DNA from: Capra hircus
Taxonomy: Eukaryota > Chordata > Mammalia > Artiodactyla > Bovidae
Reading direction: 5' to 3'
Length of the DNA stretch: 64,000 nt
Assembly: GCF_001704415.2 (NCBI RefSeq)
Contig: NC_030827.1
Coordinates: forward strand, 42,660,271 to 42,724,270
The notes under the pieces are model-generated. The model was not told where the DNA came from. It made no database searches and saw nothing but the letters and a program-made list of their open reading frames with translations. The translations under genes and the position numbers were made by a program. Positions 22,790-32,385 of the stretch are shown piece by piece. Every line of letters starts with the position of its first letter. The first letter of the stretch is position 1.

Positions 22790-23716
22790 ATGAAGAGACA
22801 GAGGAATACACAGCAGGTAAAGGAACAGGAGAGTTGCCCACCAAACCAAACAAAAGTGGAAGAAGTAGGGGATCTACCGGAGAAGGAATTCCGAATATTG
22901 ATAGTGAAAATGATCCAAAATCTTGAAATCAAAATGGATTCACAGATAAATAGGCTAGAGACAAGGATTGAGAAGATGCAAGAAAGGTTTAACAAGGACC
23001 TAGAAGAAATAAAAAAGAGTCAAAATATAATGAATAATGCAATAAATGAGATCAGAAACACTCTGGAGGCAACAATTAGTAGAATAACGGAGGCAGAAGA
23101 TAGGATTAGTGAAATAGAAGATAGAATGGTAGAAATAAATGAATCAGAGAGGAAACAAGAACAACGAATTAAAAGAAATGAGGACAATCTCAGAGACCTC
23201 CAGGACAATATGAAACGCTCCAACATTCGAATTATAGGAGTCCCAGAAGAAGAAGACAGAAAGAAAGATCATGAGAAAATCCTTGAGGAGATAATAGTTG
23301 AAAACTTCCCTAAAATGGGGAAGGAAATAATCACCCAAGTCCAAGAAACACAGAGAGTTCCAAATAGGATAAACCCAAGGCGAAACACCCCAAGACACAT
23401 ATTAATCAAATTAACAAAGATCAAACACAAAGAACAAATATTAAAAGCAGCAAGAGAAAAACAACAAATAACACACAAGGGGATTCCTATTAGGATAACA
23501 GCTGATCTTTCAATAGAAACTCTTCAGGCCAGGAGGGAATGGCAAGACATACTTAAAGTGATGAAAGACAATAACCTACAGCCCAGAATACTGTACCCAG
23601 CAAGGATCTCATTCAAATACGAAGGAGAAATCAAAAGCTTTACAGACAAGCAAAAGCTGAGAGAATTCAGCACCACCAAACCAGCTCTCCAACAAATTCT
23701 AAAGGATATTCTCTAG
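22790..23716 (+). CDS. L1 ORF1p, RNA-binding chaperone, intact
   Basis: A 308-residue protein that coats L1 RNA as a trimer and acts as a nucleic-acid chaperone in the cytoplasmic L1 particle. Seen in order: a basic N-terminus (MKRQRNTQQVK); a long heptad-rich, charged region at about 40-140 with ISRITEAEDRISEIEDRMVE, giving the coiled coil; an RRM-like domain at about 143-230 with NIRIIGVPE at 145-153 and PRHILIKLTK at 201-210; and a C-terminal domain at about 231-308 with ADLSIETLQARREW and ARISFKYEGE, ending QILKDIL. The start is the first ATG after the 5'UTR and fits the family start. Length is slightly below the human protein (338) because the N-terminal part is shorter. No stop or frameshift is visible. 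Confidence 0.95.
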   Translation: MKRQRNTQQVKEQESCPPNQTKVEEVGDLPEKEFRILIVKMIQNLEIKMDSQINRLETRIEKMQERFNKDLEEIKKSQNIMNNAINEIRNTLEATISRITEAEDRISEIEDRMVEINESERKQEQRIKRNEDNLRDLQDNMKRSNIRIIGVPEEEDRKKDHEKILEEIIVENFPKMGKEIITQVQETQRVPNRINPRRNTPRHILIKLTKIKHKEQILKAAREKQQITHKGIPIRITADLSIETLQARREWQDILKVMKDNNLQPRILYPARISFKYEGEIKSFTDKQKLREFSTTKPALQQILKDIL

Positions 23717-23767
23717 ACAGGAAACACGAAAAGGGTGTATAAACTCGAACCCAAAACAATAAAGTAA
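23717..23767 (+). other. L1 inter-ORF spacer
   Basis: 51 bases between the ORF1 stop and the ORF2 ATG. ORF2 lies in a different frame from ORF1 (offset by two). In mammalian L1s ORF2 is translated at low level by an unconventional re-initiation; nothing here shows a strong initiation context for ORF2. Confidence 0.8.
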
Positions 23768-26700
23768 ATGGTAACGGGATCACACTTATCAATAATTACC
23801 TTAAACGTAAATGGGTTGAACGCCCCAACCAAAAGACAGAGACTGGCCGAATGGATACAAAAACAAGACCCCTCTATATGCTGCTTACAAGAGACCCACC
23901 TCAAAACAAGGGACACATACAGACTGAAAGTGAAGGGCTGGAAAAAGATATACCACGCAAATAGAGACCAAAAGAAAGCAGGAGTGGCAATACTCATATC
24001 CGATAAAATAGACTTTAAAACAAAGGCTGTGAAAAGAGACAAAGAAGGCCACTACATAATGATCAAAGGAACAATCCAAGAAGAAGATATAACAATTATA
24101 AATATATATGCCCCCAATATAGGAGCCCCGCAATATGTAAGACAAATGCTAACAAGTATGAAAGGGGAAATCAACAATAACACAATAATAGTGGGAGACT
24201 TTAATACCCCACTCACACCTATGGACAGATCAACTAAACAGAAAATTAACAAAGAAACACAAACTTTAAATGATACATTAGATCAGTTAGACCTAATTGA
24301 TATCTATAGGACATTTCACCCCAAAACAATGAATTTCACTTTTTTTTCAAGTGCTCACGGAACCTTCTCCAGGATAGATCACATCCTGGGCCATAAATCT
24401 AAACTTGATAAATTCAAAAAAATCGAAATCATTCCAAGCATCTTTTCTGACCATAATGCATTAAGATTAGATCTCAATTACAGGAGAAAAACTATTAAAA
24501 ATTCCAACATATGGAGGTTGAACAACACACTTCTGAATAACCAACAAATCACAGAAGAAATCAAAAAAGAAATCAAAATATGCATAGAAACTAATGAAAA
24601 TGAAAACACAACAACCCAAAACCTGTGGGACACTATAAAAGCAGTGCTAAGAGGAAAGTTCATAGCAATACAGGCATACCTCAAGAAACAAGAAAAAAGT
24701 CAAATAAATAACCTAACTCTGCAACTAAAGCAACTAGAAAAGGAAGAGTTGGAGAACCCCAGAGTTAGTAGAAGGAAAGAAATCTTAAAAATTAGGGCAG
24801 AAATAAATGCAAAAGATACAAAAGAGACCATAGCAAAAATCAACAAAGCCAAAAGCTGGTTCTTTGAAAGGATAAATAAAATTGACAAACCATTAGCCAG
24901 ACTCATCAAGAAGCAAAGAGAGAAAAATCAAATCAATAAAATTAGAAATGAAAATGGAGAGATCACAACAGACAACACAGAAATACAAAGGATCATAAGA
25001 GACTACTATCAGCAGTTGTATGCCAATAAAATGGACAACGTGGAAGAAATGGACAAATTCTTAGAAAAGTACAATTTTCCAAAACTGAACCAGGAAGAAA
25101 TAGAAAATCTTAACAGACCCATCACAAGCACAGAAATTGAAACGGTAATCAGAAATCTTCCAGCAAACAAAAGCCCAGGTCCAGACGGCTTCACAGCTGA
25201 ATTCTACCAAAAATTTCGAGAAGAGCTAACACCTATCCTCCTTAAACTCTTCCAGAAAATTGCAGAGGAAGGTAAACTTCCAAACTCATTCTATGAGGCC
25301 ACCATCACCCTAATACCAAAACCTGACAAAGATGTCACAAAAAAGGAAAACTACAGGCCAATATCACTGATGAACATAGATGCAAAAATCCTCAACAAAA
25401 TTCTAGCAATCAGAATCCAACAACACATTAAAAAGATCATACACCATGACCAAGTGGGCTTTATCCCAGGGATGCAAGGATTCTTCAATATCCGCAAATC
25501 AATCAATGTAATTCACCACATTAACAAATTGAAAAATAAAAACCATATGATTATCTCAATAGATGCAGAGAAGGCCTTTGACAAAATTCAACATCCATTT
25601 ATGATAAAAACTCTCCAGAAAGCAGGAATAGAAGGAACATACCTCAACATAATAAAAGCAATATATGACAAACCCACAGCAAACATTATCCTCAATGGTG
25701 AAAACTTGAAAGCATTCCCCCTAAAGTCAGGAACAAGACAAGGGTGTCCACTTTCACCGCTACTATTCAACATAGTTCTGGAAGTTTTGGCCACAGCAAT
25801 CAGAGCAGAAAAAGAAATAAAAGGAATCCAAATTGGAAAAGAAGAAGTAAAACTCTCACTGTTTGCAGATGACATGATCCTCTACATGGAAAACCCTAAA
25901 GACTCCACCAGAAAATTACTAGAGCTAATCAATGAATATAGTAAAGTTGCAGGATATAAAATCAACACACAGAAATCCCTTGCATTCCTATACACGAATA
26001 ATGAGAAAGTAGAAAAAGAAATTAAGGAAACAATTCCATTCACCATTGCAACGAAAAGAATAAAATACTTAGGAATATATCTACCTAAAGAAACTAAAGA
26101 CCTATATATAGAAAACTATAAAACACTGATGAAAGAAATCAAAGAGGACACTAATAGATGGAGAAATATACCATGTTCATGGATCGGAAGAATCAATATA
26201 GTGAAAATGAGTATACTACCCAAAGCAATTTACAAATTTAATGCAATCCCTGTCAAGCTACCAGCCACATTTTTCACAGAACTAGAACAAATAATTTCAA
26301 GATTTGTATGGAAACACAAAAAACCTCGAATAGCCAAAGCAATCTTGAGAAAGAAGAATGGAACTGGAGGAATCAACTTGCCTGACTTCAGGCTCTACTA
26401 CAAAGCCACAGTCATCAAGACAGTATGGTACTGGCACAAAGACAGACATATAGATCAATGGAACAAAATAGAAAGCCCAGAGATAAATCCACACACATAT
26501 GGACACCTTATCTTTGACAAAGGAGGCAAGAATATACAATGGAGGAAAGACAATCTCTTTAACAAGTGGTGCTGGGAAAACTGGTCAACCACTTGTAAAA
26601 GAATGAAACTAGATCACTTTCTAACACCGCACACAAAAATAAACTCAAAATGGATTAAAGATCTAAATGTAAGATCAGAAACTATAAAACTCCTAGAGGA

Positions 26701-27217
26701 GAACATAGGCAAAACACTCTCAGACATAAATCACAGCAGGATCCTCTATGATCCACCTCCCAGAATTCTGGAAATAAAAGCAAAAATAAACAAATGGGAT
26801 CTAATTAAAATTAAAAGCTTCTGTACAACAAAGGAAAATATAAGCAAGGTGAAAAGACAGCCTTCTGAATGGGAGAAAATAATAGCAAATGAAGCAACTG
26901 ACAAACAACTAATCTCAAAAATATACAAGCAACTTCTGCAGCTCAATTCCAGAAAAATAAACGATCCAATCAAAAAATGGGCCAAAGAACTAAATAGACA
27001 TTTCTCCAAAGAAGACATACGGATGGCTAACAAACACATGAAAAGATGCTCAACATCACTCATTATTAGAGAAATGCAAATCAAAACCACAATGAGGTAC
27101 CACTTCACACCAGTCAGAATGGCTGCGATCCAAAAATCTGCAAGCAATAAATGCTGGAGAGGGTGTGGAGAAAAGGGAACCCTCCTACACTGTTGGTGGG
27201 AATGCAAACTAGTATAG
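23768..27217 (+). CDS. L1 ORF2p, endonuclease-reverse transcriptase, ended early by an amber codon
   Basis: 1149 residues are open before a TAG at 27215-27217. The protein nicks target DNA and reverse-transcribes L1 RNA. The apurinic-type endonuclease (about 1-235) keeps the expected residues: N13, E42 (QETH), Y114 (YAPN), D144 and N146 (GDFN), T191, D204 (SRIDH) and S227-D228-H229. Reverse transcriptase spans about 480-790, with motif A Asp at D599 (ISIDAEKAFD) and FADD at 699-702. A C-terminal Cys motif C-X3-C-X7-H-X4-C is complete (C1129, C1133, H1141, C1146). The stop falls three residues after the last Cys, where family members usually have Gln, consistent with a CAG to TAG change. Reading resumes in the same frame afterwards. 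Whether the shortened protein works is unknown; loss of the tail probably lowers activity. Confidence 0.93.
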   Translation: MVTGSHLSIITLNVNGLNAPTKRQRLAEWIQKQDPSICCLQETHLKTRDTYRLKVKGWKKIYHANRDQKKAGVAILISDKIDFKTKAVKRDKEGHYIMIKGTIQEEDITIINIYAPNIGAPQYVRQMLTSMKGEINNNTIIVGDFNTPLTPMDRSTKQKINKETQTLNDTLDQLDLIDIYRTFHPKTMNFTFFSSAHGTFSRIDHILGHKSKLDKFKKIEIIPSIFSDHNALRLDLNYRRKTIKNSNIWRLNNTLLNNQQITEEIKKEIKICIETNENENTTTQNLWDTIKAVLRGKFIAIQAYLKKQEKSQINNLTLQLKQLEKEELENPRVSRRKEILKIRAEINAKDTKETIAKINKAKSWFFERINKIDKPLARLIKKQREKNQINKIRNENGEITTDNTEIQRIIRDYYQQLYANKMDNVEEMDKFLEKYNFPKLNQEEIENLNRPITSTEIETVIRNLPANKSPGPDGFTAEFYQKFREELTPILLKLFQKIAEEGKLPNSFYEATITLIPKPDKDVTKKENYRPISLMNIDAKILNKILAIRIQQHIKKIIHHDQVGFIPGMQGFFNIRKSINVIHHINKLKNKNHMIISIDAEKAFDKIQHPFMIKTLQKAGIEGTYLNIIKAIYDKPTANIILNGENLKAFPLKSGTRQGCPLSPLLFNIVLEVLATAIRAEKEIKGIQIGKEEVKLSLFADDMILYMENPKDSTRKLLELINEYSKVAGYKINTQKSLAFLYTNNEKVEKEIKETIPFTIATKRIKYLGIYLPKETKDLYIENYKTLMKEIKEDTNRWRNIPCSWIGRINIVKMSILPKAIYKFNAIPVKLPATFFTELEQIISRFVWKHKKPRIAKAILRKKNGTGGINLPDFRLYYKATVIKTVWYWHKDRHIDQWNKIESPEINPHTYGHLIFDKGGKNIQWRKDNLFNKWCWENWSTTCKRMKLDHFLTPHTKINSKWIKDLNVRSETIKLLEENIGKTLSDINHSRILYDPPPRILEIKAKINKWDLIKIKSFCTTKENISKVKRQPSEWEKIIANEATDKQLISKIYKQLLQLNSRKINDPIKKWAKELNRHFSKEDIRMANKHMKRCSTSLIIREMQIKTTMRYHFTPVRMAAIQKSASNKCWRGCGEKGTLLHCWWECKLV

Positions 27218-27586
27218 CCACTATGGAGAACAGTGTGGAGATTCCTTAAAAAATTGCAAATAGAACTGCCTTATGACCCAGCAATCCCACTTCTGGGCAT
27301 ACACACGGAGGAAACCAGAATTGAAAGAGACACATGTACCCCAATGTTCATCGCAGCACTGTTTATAATAGCCAGGACATGGAAACAACCTAGATGTCCA
27401 TCAGCAGATGAATGGATAAGAAAGCTGTGGTACATATACACAATGGAGTATTACTCAGCCGTTAAAAAGAATTCATTTGAATCAGTTCTGATGAGATGGA
27501 TGAAACTGGAGCCAATTATACAGAGTGAAGTAAGCCAGAAAGAAAAACACCAATACAGTATACTAACACATATATATGGAATTTAG
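27218..27586 (+). pseudogene. L1 ORF2 C-terminal remainder after the amber codon
   Basis: 122 codons continue in the same frame as ORF2, from PLWRT to the normal terminus HIYGI and stop. They include the conserved LPYDPAIPLLGI-like block and LWYIYTMEYYSAVKK. No further stop or frameshift is present, so the only break in ORF2 is the single codon at 27215-27217. It has no proper start of its own (the first codons come from internal ORF2 sequence), so separate expression is unlikely. Confidence 0.9.
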
Positions 27587-27933
27587 GAAGATGGCAATGA
27601 CGACCCTGTATGCAAGACAGGAAAAAAGACACAGATGTGAATAACGGACTTTTGGACTCAGAGGGAGAGGGAGAGGGTGGGATGATTTGGGAGAATGGGA
27701 ATTCTAACATGTATACTATCATGTAAGAATTGAATCGCCAGTCCATGTCTGACGTAGGGTGCAGCTTGCTTGGGGCAGGTGCATGGGGATGACCCAGAGA
27801 GATGTTGTGGGGAGGGAGGTGGGAGGGGGGTTCATGTTTGGGAATGCATGTAAGAATTAAAGATTTTAAAATTTAAAAAAAAAAAATAAAAAAATTTCAA
27901 AAAAAAAATAAACATAAAAAAAAGAAAAAAAAA
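27587..27933 (+). other. L1 3'UTR, polyadenylation signal and A-rich tail
   Basis: A G-rich 3'UTR ('ggacccagaggg'-type and 'gggagggaggtgggaggggg' blocks), then an ATTAAA signal at 27856-27861 and a tail from about 27875. The tail is a mix of A-runs separated by T, C and G interruptions rather than pure poly(A). G-rich 3'UTR tracts are typical of mammalian L1s. Confidence 0.85.
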
Positions 27934-27948
27934 AAGATATACTAGGTG
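27934..27948 (+). repeat. L1 target-site duplication, 3' copy
   Basis: Exact 15-base copy of 21562-21576, following directly on the A-rich tail. Sequence beyond it ('agggaagactta') continues the pre-insertion locus. Confidence 0.95.
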
Positions 27949-27966
27949 AGGGAAGACTTAGAGATC

Positions 27967-27968
<2 letters not shown>

Positions 27969-28010
<42 letters not shown>
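27969..28010. repeat. (TG)21 microsatellite
   Basis: An uninterrupted 42-base TG run on the 3'-tail side of an antisense Bov-tA, so on the SINE strand it reads as (CA)n right after the SINE. It is likely polymorphic and useful as a marker. Confidence 0.95.
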
Positions 28011-28013
<3 letters not shown>

Positions 28014-28210
28014 GTTCAGTCCGTGTCCAACTCTTTGTGACCCCATGGCCTATAGCCTGCCAGGTTCCTCTGTCCATGGAATTCTCCTGGCAAGGATACT
28101 GGAGTGAGTTGCCATGCCCTTCTGTAGGAGATCTTCCAGACTCAAGGATCAAACCCAGGTCTCCTGTGTTGCAGGCAGGTTCTCTACCATGTGAGCCACC
28201 AAGGAAGCCC
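28011..28210 (-). mobile_element. Bov-tA SINE, antisense, with CA-type tail
   Basis: Antisense BovA body ('cagtccgtgtccaactcttt', 'gatactggagtgagttgcc') and tRNA head ending 'gagccaccaaggaagccc'. The (TG)n run adjoins its 3' end and probably grew from the SINE tail. Confidence 0.9.
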
Positions 28211-29310
28211 TAGGTATCTTATGCGTATCATCAAACCTTGTCTTGCTCATCCATTCTCTTCTTTTGCTCTTTTTGTTTGGACCCTGGATTTTGCATGTCC
28301 AAGTTGAAGGAAAGAATGATGAAGAAGATGCTAGGGTCCTTTGAGGAGCATTTCCTAGTTACTTAACCCTGTCATCTGTATATATTTACAGCTTTACCCA
28401 TGTATATTAGTCTGGTCCTGTGATAGAACATAAGCAATAAAAATATAACTTGAATGGTCATTATTCTAAGAGTACTCACTTAGATACTATATGATTTCTC
28501 CTAAAACCCCTAGGCTTCTAATAATGGCTAGATTCTATATGGTAGTATAACCAAATTGGGGCATAATTAATTTAGCCTTTTCAGCTTTTCATCTTTATGT
28601 CTTACCCTACTGTGGCTAGTTGTGGACCAGATTATTTACAAAGCCTCTCCAGAGTGTATAACTTGACTATCACAGACAATCTACTCACATCAATAAGACG
28701 CAGAAAGACACCAGACAAATATTTAAATGGACAGGGGCTACGCTGTAAATAAGGAGAAGATCTTTTGAAATTTCCAAGCCTCCATTTCTAGGCAATGACT
28801 CTAAACTTGCAAGGTAGTCAGAGTGAATAGTAGTGACTCTTTTTGAAGGGGTTCTGTGATGTACAGTTAAAGTAAACATTGGATTTTGGTGCAATTGAGA
28901 TATTTAGTTTCAACAGCCTTGTGTGAAGGTGGAAAATAATTTTTAATATTTGCTGATATTTACAAACCCCAAATTTAGAATTTTATTTAAGTGATGGGAA
29001 GAACACTCAGATCACTGAGGATAAAAGCAATTATAGTTACCATAGTCATATTTTGTAATTTATTCACACACAAAGGATAAAATGGAGCTTGGAATTCTAC
29101 ACAAATGAGGATAGTAATTGAACCACTTAATATGGTCATTTAAATTTGAAAATGCAAATTTGATGTGGTCATGCACTAGCACATCCTGTACATCTTATTT
29201 CTGATGTCTTCTGATGTGTACTGTCTAATTACAGAACTTGAATGCCTTGTCCCGTATGGCTGTATTCTATAAATTAGCATGAAACAAACAACCAAAATAT
29301 TTGTAGTGAG
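28211..29310. other. unassigned sequence
   Basis: About 1.1 kb with no gene or repeat recognised. Frames are short. Confidence 0.4.
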
Positions 29311-29757
29311 CCAAGGCTATGGTTTTTCCTGTGGTCATGCATGGATGTGAGTTGGACTGTGAAGAAAGCTGAGTGCCAAAGAATTCATGCTTTTGAACTG
29401 TGGTGTTGGAGAAGACTCTTGAGAGTCCCTTGGACTGCAAGGAGATCCAACGAGTCCATTCTGAAGGAGGTCAGCCCTGGGATTTCTTTGAAAGGAATTA
29501 TGCTAAAGCTGTAACTCCAGTACTTTGGCCACCTCATGCGAAGAGTTGACTCATTGGAAAAGACGTTGATGCTGGGAGGGATTGGGGGCAGGAGGAGAAG
29601 GGGACGACCGAGGATGAGATGGCTGGATGGCATCACTGACTAGATGGATGTGAGTCTGAGTGAACTCTGGGAGTTGGTGATGGACAGGGAGGCCTGGCGT
29701 GCTGCGATTCATGGGGTCGCAAAGAGTCGGACACAACTGAGCGACTGAACTGAACTA
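29311..29757 (+). mobile_element. BovB 3' end, sense
   Basis: Sense BovB C-terminal coding region and tail, from 'ccaaggctatggtttttcct' to the characteristic 'gagcgactgaactgaacta'. The coding frame is broken by substitutions and small indels. It is the least diverged BovB 3' end in the window apart from that at 36961. Confidence 0.9.
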
Positions 29758-29785
29758 TACTGTTGTTTGGCCTTAAAAGCCTCTT

Positions 29786-30059
29786 GGAGAAGGCAATGGC
29801 ACCCCACTCCAGTACTCTTGCCTGGAAAAACCCATGGATGGAGGAGCCTGTTGGGCTGCAGTCCATGGGGTGGCAAAGAGTCGGATACGACTGAGAGACT
29901 TCACTTTCACTTTTCACTTTCATGCATTGGAGAAGGAAATAGCAACCCACTCCAGTGTTCTTGCCTGGAGAATCCCAGGGATGGGGGAGCCTGGTGGGCT
30001 GCCATCTATGGGGTCGCACAGAGTCAGACATGACTGAAGCAACTTAGCAGCATCAGCAG
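29786..30059 (+). mobile_element. Bov-A2 SINE
   Basis: Sense BovA dimer: unit 1 from 'ggagaaggcaatggcacccc', linker 'cactttcacttttcactttc', unit 2 from 'ggagaaggaaatagcaaccc', ending 'cagcatcagcag'. Flanks 'aaaagcctctt' and 'aaaatctctta' look like a diverged target-site duplication. It lies 28 bases after the BovB 3' end. Confidence 0.92.
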
Positions 30060-30924
30060 AAAATCTCTTAGAAAATCCTCTTCAAATTTTTTACAAGTCT
30101 ATCACTTTCAGTGGGTTATAATGCAAAGACAGTAAGATTTGCTTTCCAAAAAATTTAAGTGATTTACTGTAAACTGTGGTACATTACCTTCCACCACTTG
30201 ATCACAGGCTGCTTTTTTCAGTCAAACCAAAATCATCCAGCTTTCCTATGAAATTAGAGTTTCTATCTATTTGATGGGAATTACTGAAAATACTTTTGAG
30301 AAAATAATTGCCCCTATAAATTAAAAATACGTGACTAAAATGTATGACATTTGTTTCTCTTTTCTAAAGAAATTAATATCAAGGAGATGCTTAGTCCCTC
30401 AAGCAACTGGGACCTATGCTCACCTGAAGATCAATATTAATGTAAAACATAATTTAAATATCTTTTTCCATGTCTCAAGAATGAGGGCTATTCAATTTGT
30501 GTAGTAACACTCCCCTGTGCATAAAATCATGCAGAATACTAAGGGATGAGCAGAATATGATGATCTCATACCTAAAAGTTTAGAGTTTCACAAACAGGAT
30601 GAAAAGCAAATGCATATAAAGTGGTTAGTATGAGATAATGTGTTAAAACATCAAAGAGAGTGGTACAGATAATAAATACTACACCAGTTCTGAGGAGAAA
30701 AATCAACTGGAGACATCAAGGAAACTTCACTGAGACTGGAGGTTTGGGCTGCACTCTGGATTAGTAAGACCTGGGTAGGCAGAGGAAAAATTGGTTGAAT
30801 ACTCCAGGCCACAGCACAACATAAGAAAAAGCTGAAAGGCTGGAAAATGTATGGGAAGCAGTGGAGAGAATCACGGGGAGAGCAGGCTAAGGAGACTTGA
30901 TATGAAAACCCAGTACTATTATTC
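30060..30924. other. unassigned sequence
   Basis: About 865 bases without a recognised gene. A 109-codon minus frame at 30651-30980 has no motif and overlaps the MIR that follows. Confidence 0.4.
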
Positions 30925-31035
30925 ATTATTTGTGTCACCTTAGGGCACTTAATTAACTTCCTTCGTCTCAGATTTCTCATATGTATACAAGTGGGGTTAA
31001 TAAGCTCACAGAGTTGTATGTGTGGTCAGAAACAA
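30925..31035 (+). mobile_element. MIR SINE fragment
   Basis: Central MIR block in decayed form: 'ttgtgtcaccttagggcact', 'cttcgtctcagatttctcat', 'gtggggttaataagctcaca'. Both ends are lost. Confidence 0.65.
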
Positions 31036-31892
31036 TGTTTATTAACAGATTTTTTCCAAATGCCATGTGCACAGTGAATTATGATTTTTTCCACTTTATT
31101 TTCTTCAAAGTAGGAGAAGATTTATAATGAAAGATAGAACGCATTAAGTTGTTTTGGAAGACTTCAGTGACACGCAGGAGGCATTTGAATGTTATCCTGT
31201 AAGCAGTGGATAGATTTTGAAAGTTTTGGGGTGGATAGTGGGTTGGTTACAAAGAATGTATTTCAAACAAATCCATCTGGTAATAACATACTAGATTTAT
31301 TAACAGTGAGTGAGAATGAGTCAGAAAAACTAGGTGAAAGGCTCACTTGATAAGATTGACTTTTTTTGTTTTTTAATTACTGAAAGCAGGAAGAAAGACA
31401 GTTTTGAAAAGTTAACAGTGGTAATTGATAGGTTCTGATCAATCTCTTTTGTAATAACACCTTAACCAGGTTAAGGCTTATATAGGTCACTCTGGAATTC
31501 AGGGTAACAATTGGATTCTTAATTGCAAACAATAGAAATATTCTTAATTTAGGTGAAAATTTTAAAAAGATATCTGGTAACTCAAAGATTCTCTGAGGCT
31601 TCCTCTCCAGAAACAATGCCTGAAATTGTATCATAGACCCTTTCAAGGTGAGAAAGCACTGATATCATGGCTGGGCACCCAGTATAAAGCTAAAATCTTG
31701 GTACTGCTGCCCCTGGAAAGATGGATTTGCCTTGTTTTTCCCAGACTGTAATGCTCAGATCCCTCATTCTATGTGTTACTGTGTTGTGAACTTAAGCTAG
31801 ATGCAAGGATATCTTGGAATTTGACTTCAGTGGTTGTAGGAAAAGATTTACAATGTAGGAGATTCCCCGAATATAAAAACAAAGAGTGTTCT
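31036..31892. other. unassigned sequence
   Basis: No gene seen. The stretch 31180-31230 ('aatgttatcctgtaagcagt') resembles an old mammalian interspersed repeat whose family I cannot name. Confidence 0.35.
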
Positions 31893-31928
31893 TATAGGCT
31901 GAATTGTGTGCCCTTAAAATGCATACAG

Positions 31929-32143
31929 GGCTTCTCAGGTGGTTCAGCAGTAAAGAATCCGCCTGCAGTGCAGAAGCCATGAATTTGATCCCTGGGTCAG
32001 GAAGATCCACTAGAAAAGGGCATGACAACCCACTGCAGTCTTCTTGCCTGGAGAATCCCATGGACAGAGGAGCTTAGTGAGCTACGATTGGACAGAGGAG
32101 CTTAGTGAGCTACGATTGAAGTGATTGAGCAGCAGCAGCAGCG
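31929..32143 (+). mobile_element. Bov-tA SINE inserted in the LTR, with internal duplication
   Basis: Starts 'ggcttctcaggtggttcagc' and ends in a (CAG)n tail. It is bracketed by a perfect 12-base duplication AAATGCATACAG (31917-31928 and 32144-32155). Inside the BovA body a 28-base segment is repeated exactly in tandem, which is not part of the normal SINE. Confidence 0.92.
32062..32117 (+). repeat. 28-base perfect tandem duplication inside the SINE
   Basis: Copies at 32062-32089 and 32090-32117, each running from 'ggacagaggagcttag' to 'gctacgatt'. They are identical, so the duplication is younger than, or as young as, the SINE insertion. Confidence 0.95.
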
Positions 32144-32385
32144 AAATGCATACAGTGAAGTCCTGATGCCCAGAACCTCAGAATGTGAGTGTATTTGGAG
32201 ACAGGAGTCTTTGAAAGATGATTAAGGTGAGAGGAAGTCATTTGGAATGGACTCTAGTCCTACATGATTGGTGTCCTTATAAAAAAAAAAAAGGAGATTG
32301 AAATCTAGACATGCAAAGAGGGGAGACATGTGAAGACACAGGAAGGAGACAACCATCTATAATCCAAGGAAAGGAAAGAAGTAAA

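Larger units (their letters stand above)
21577..27933 (+). mobile_element. full-length ruminant L1 retrotransposon
   Basis: An autonomous LINE-1 of about 6.36 kb in one orientation: 5'UTR (21577-22789), ORF1 (22790-23716), 51-base spacer, ORF2 (23768-27586 with one internal stop), 3'UTR and A-rich tail. Perfect 15-base target-site duplications bracket it, and the 5' end starts with the usual G-rich leader just before 'aaagatggcgg', so it is not 5'-truncated. ORF1 is uninterrupted and ORF2 has a single visible lesion, so the insertion is young compared with the other repeats here. Transposition follows target-primed reverse transcription. As it stands ORF2p lacks its last ~120 residues, so autonomous activity is doubtful. 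Confidence 0.95.
31893..32385 (+). mobile_element. MLT1-type LTR (ERVL-MaLR), split by a SINE
   Basis: An old solo-LTR-like fragment with the MLT1A-type order: 'ttataggctgaattgtgtgc', then after the SINE 'ctcagaatgtgagtgtattt', 'gattaaggtgagaggaagtc', 'gattggtgtccttata', 'acatgtgaagacacaggaag'. Only LTR sequence is present, no internal genes. The 3' part of the LTR is missing. Confidence 0.75.

Noticed and set aside
23144..23478. Overlapping antisense hydrophobic frames across L1 ORF1 and ORF2
   Set aside because: Antisense of A-rich L1 coding sequence is naturally open and rich in Phe, Leu and Ile; no independent support.
27233..27586. Possible separate 117-residue gene
   Set aside because: It is the in-frame C-terminal remainder of L1 ORF2 after the amber codon, with no start of its own.
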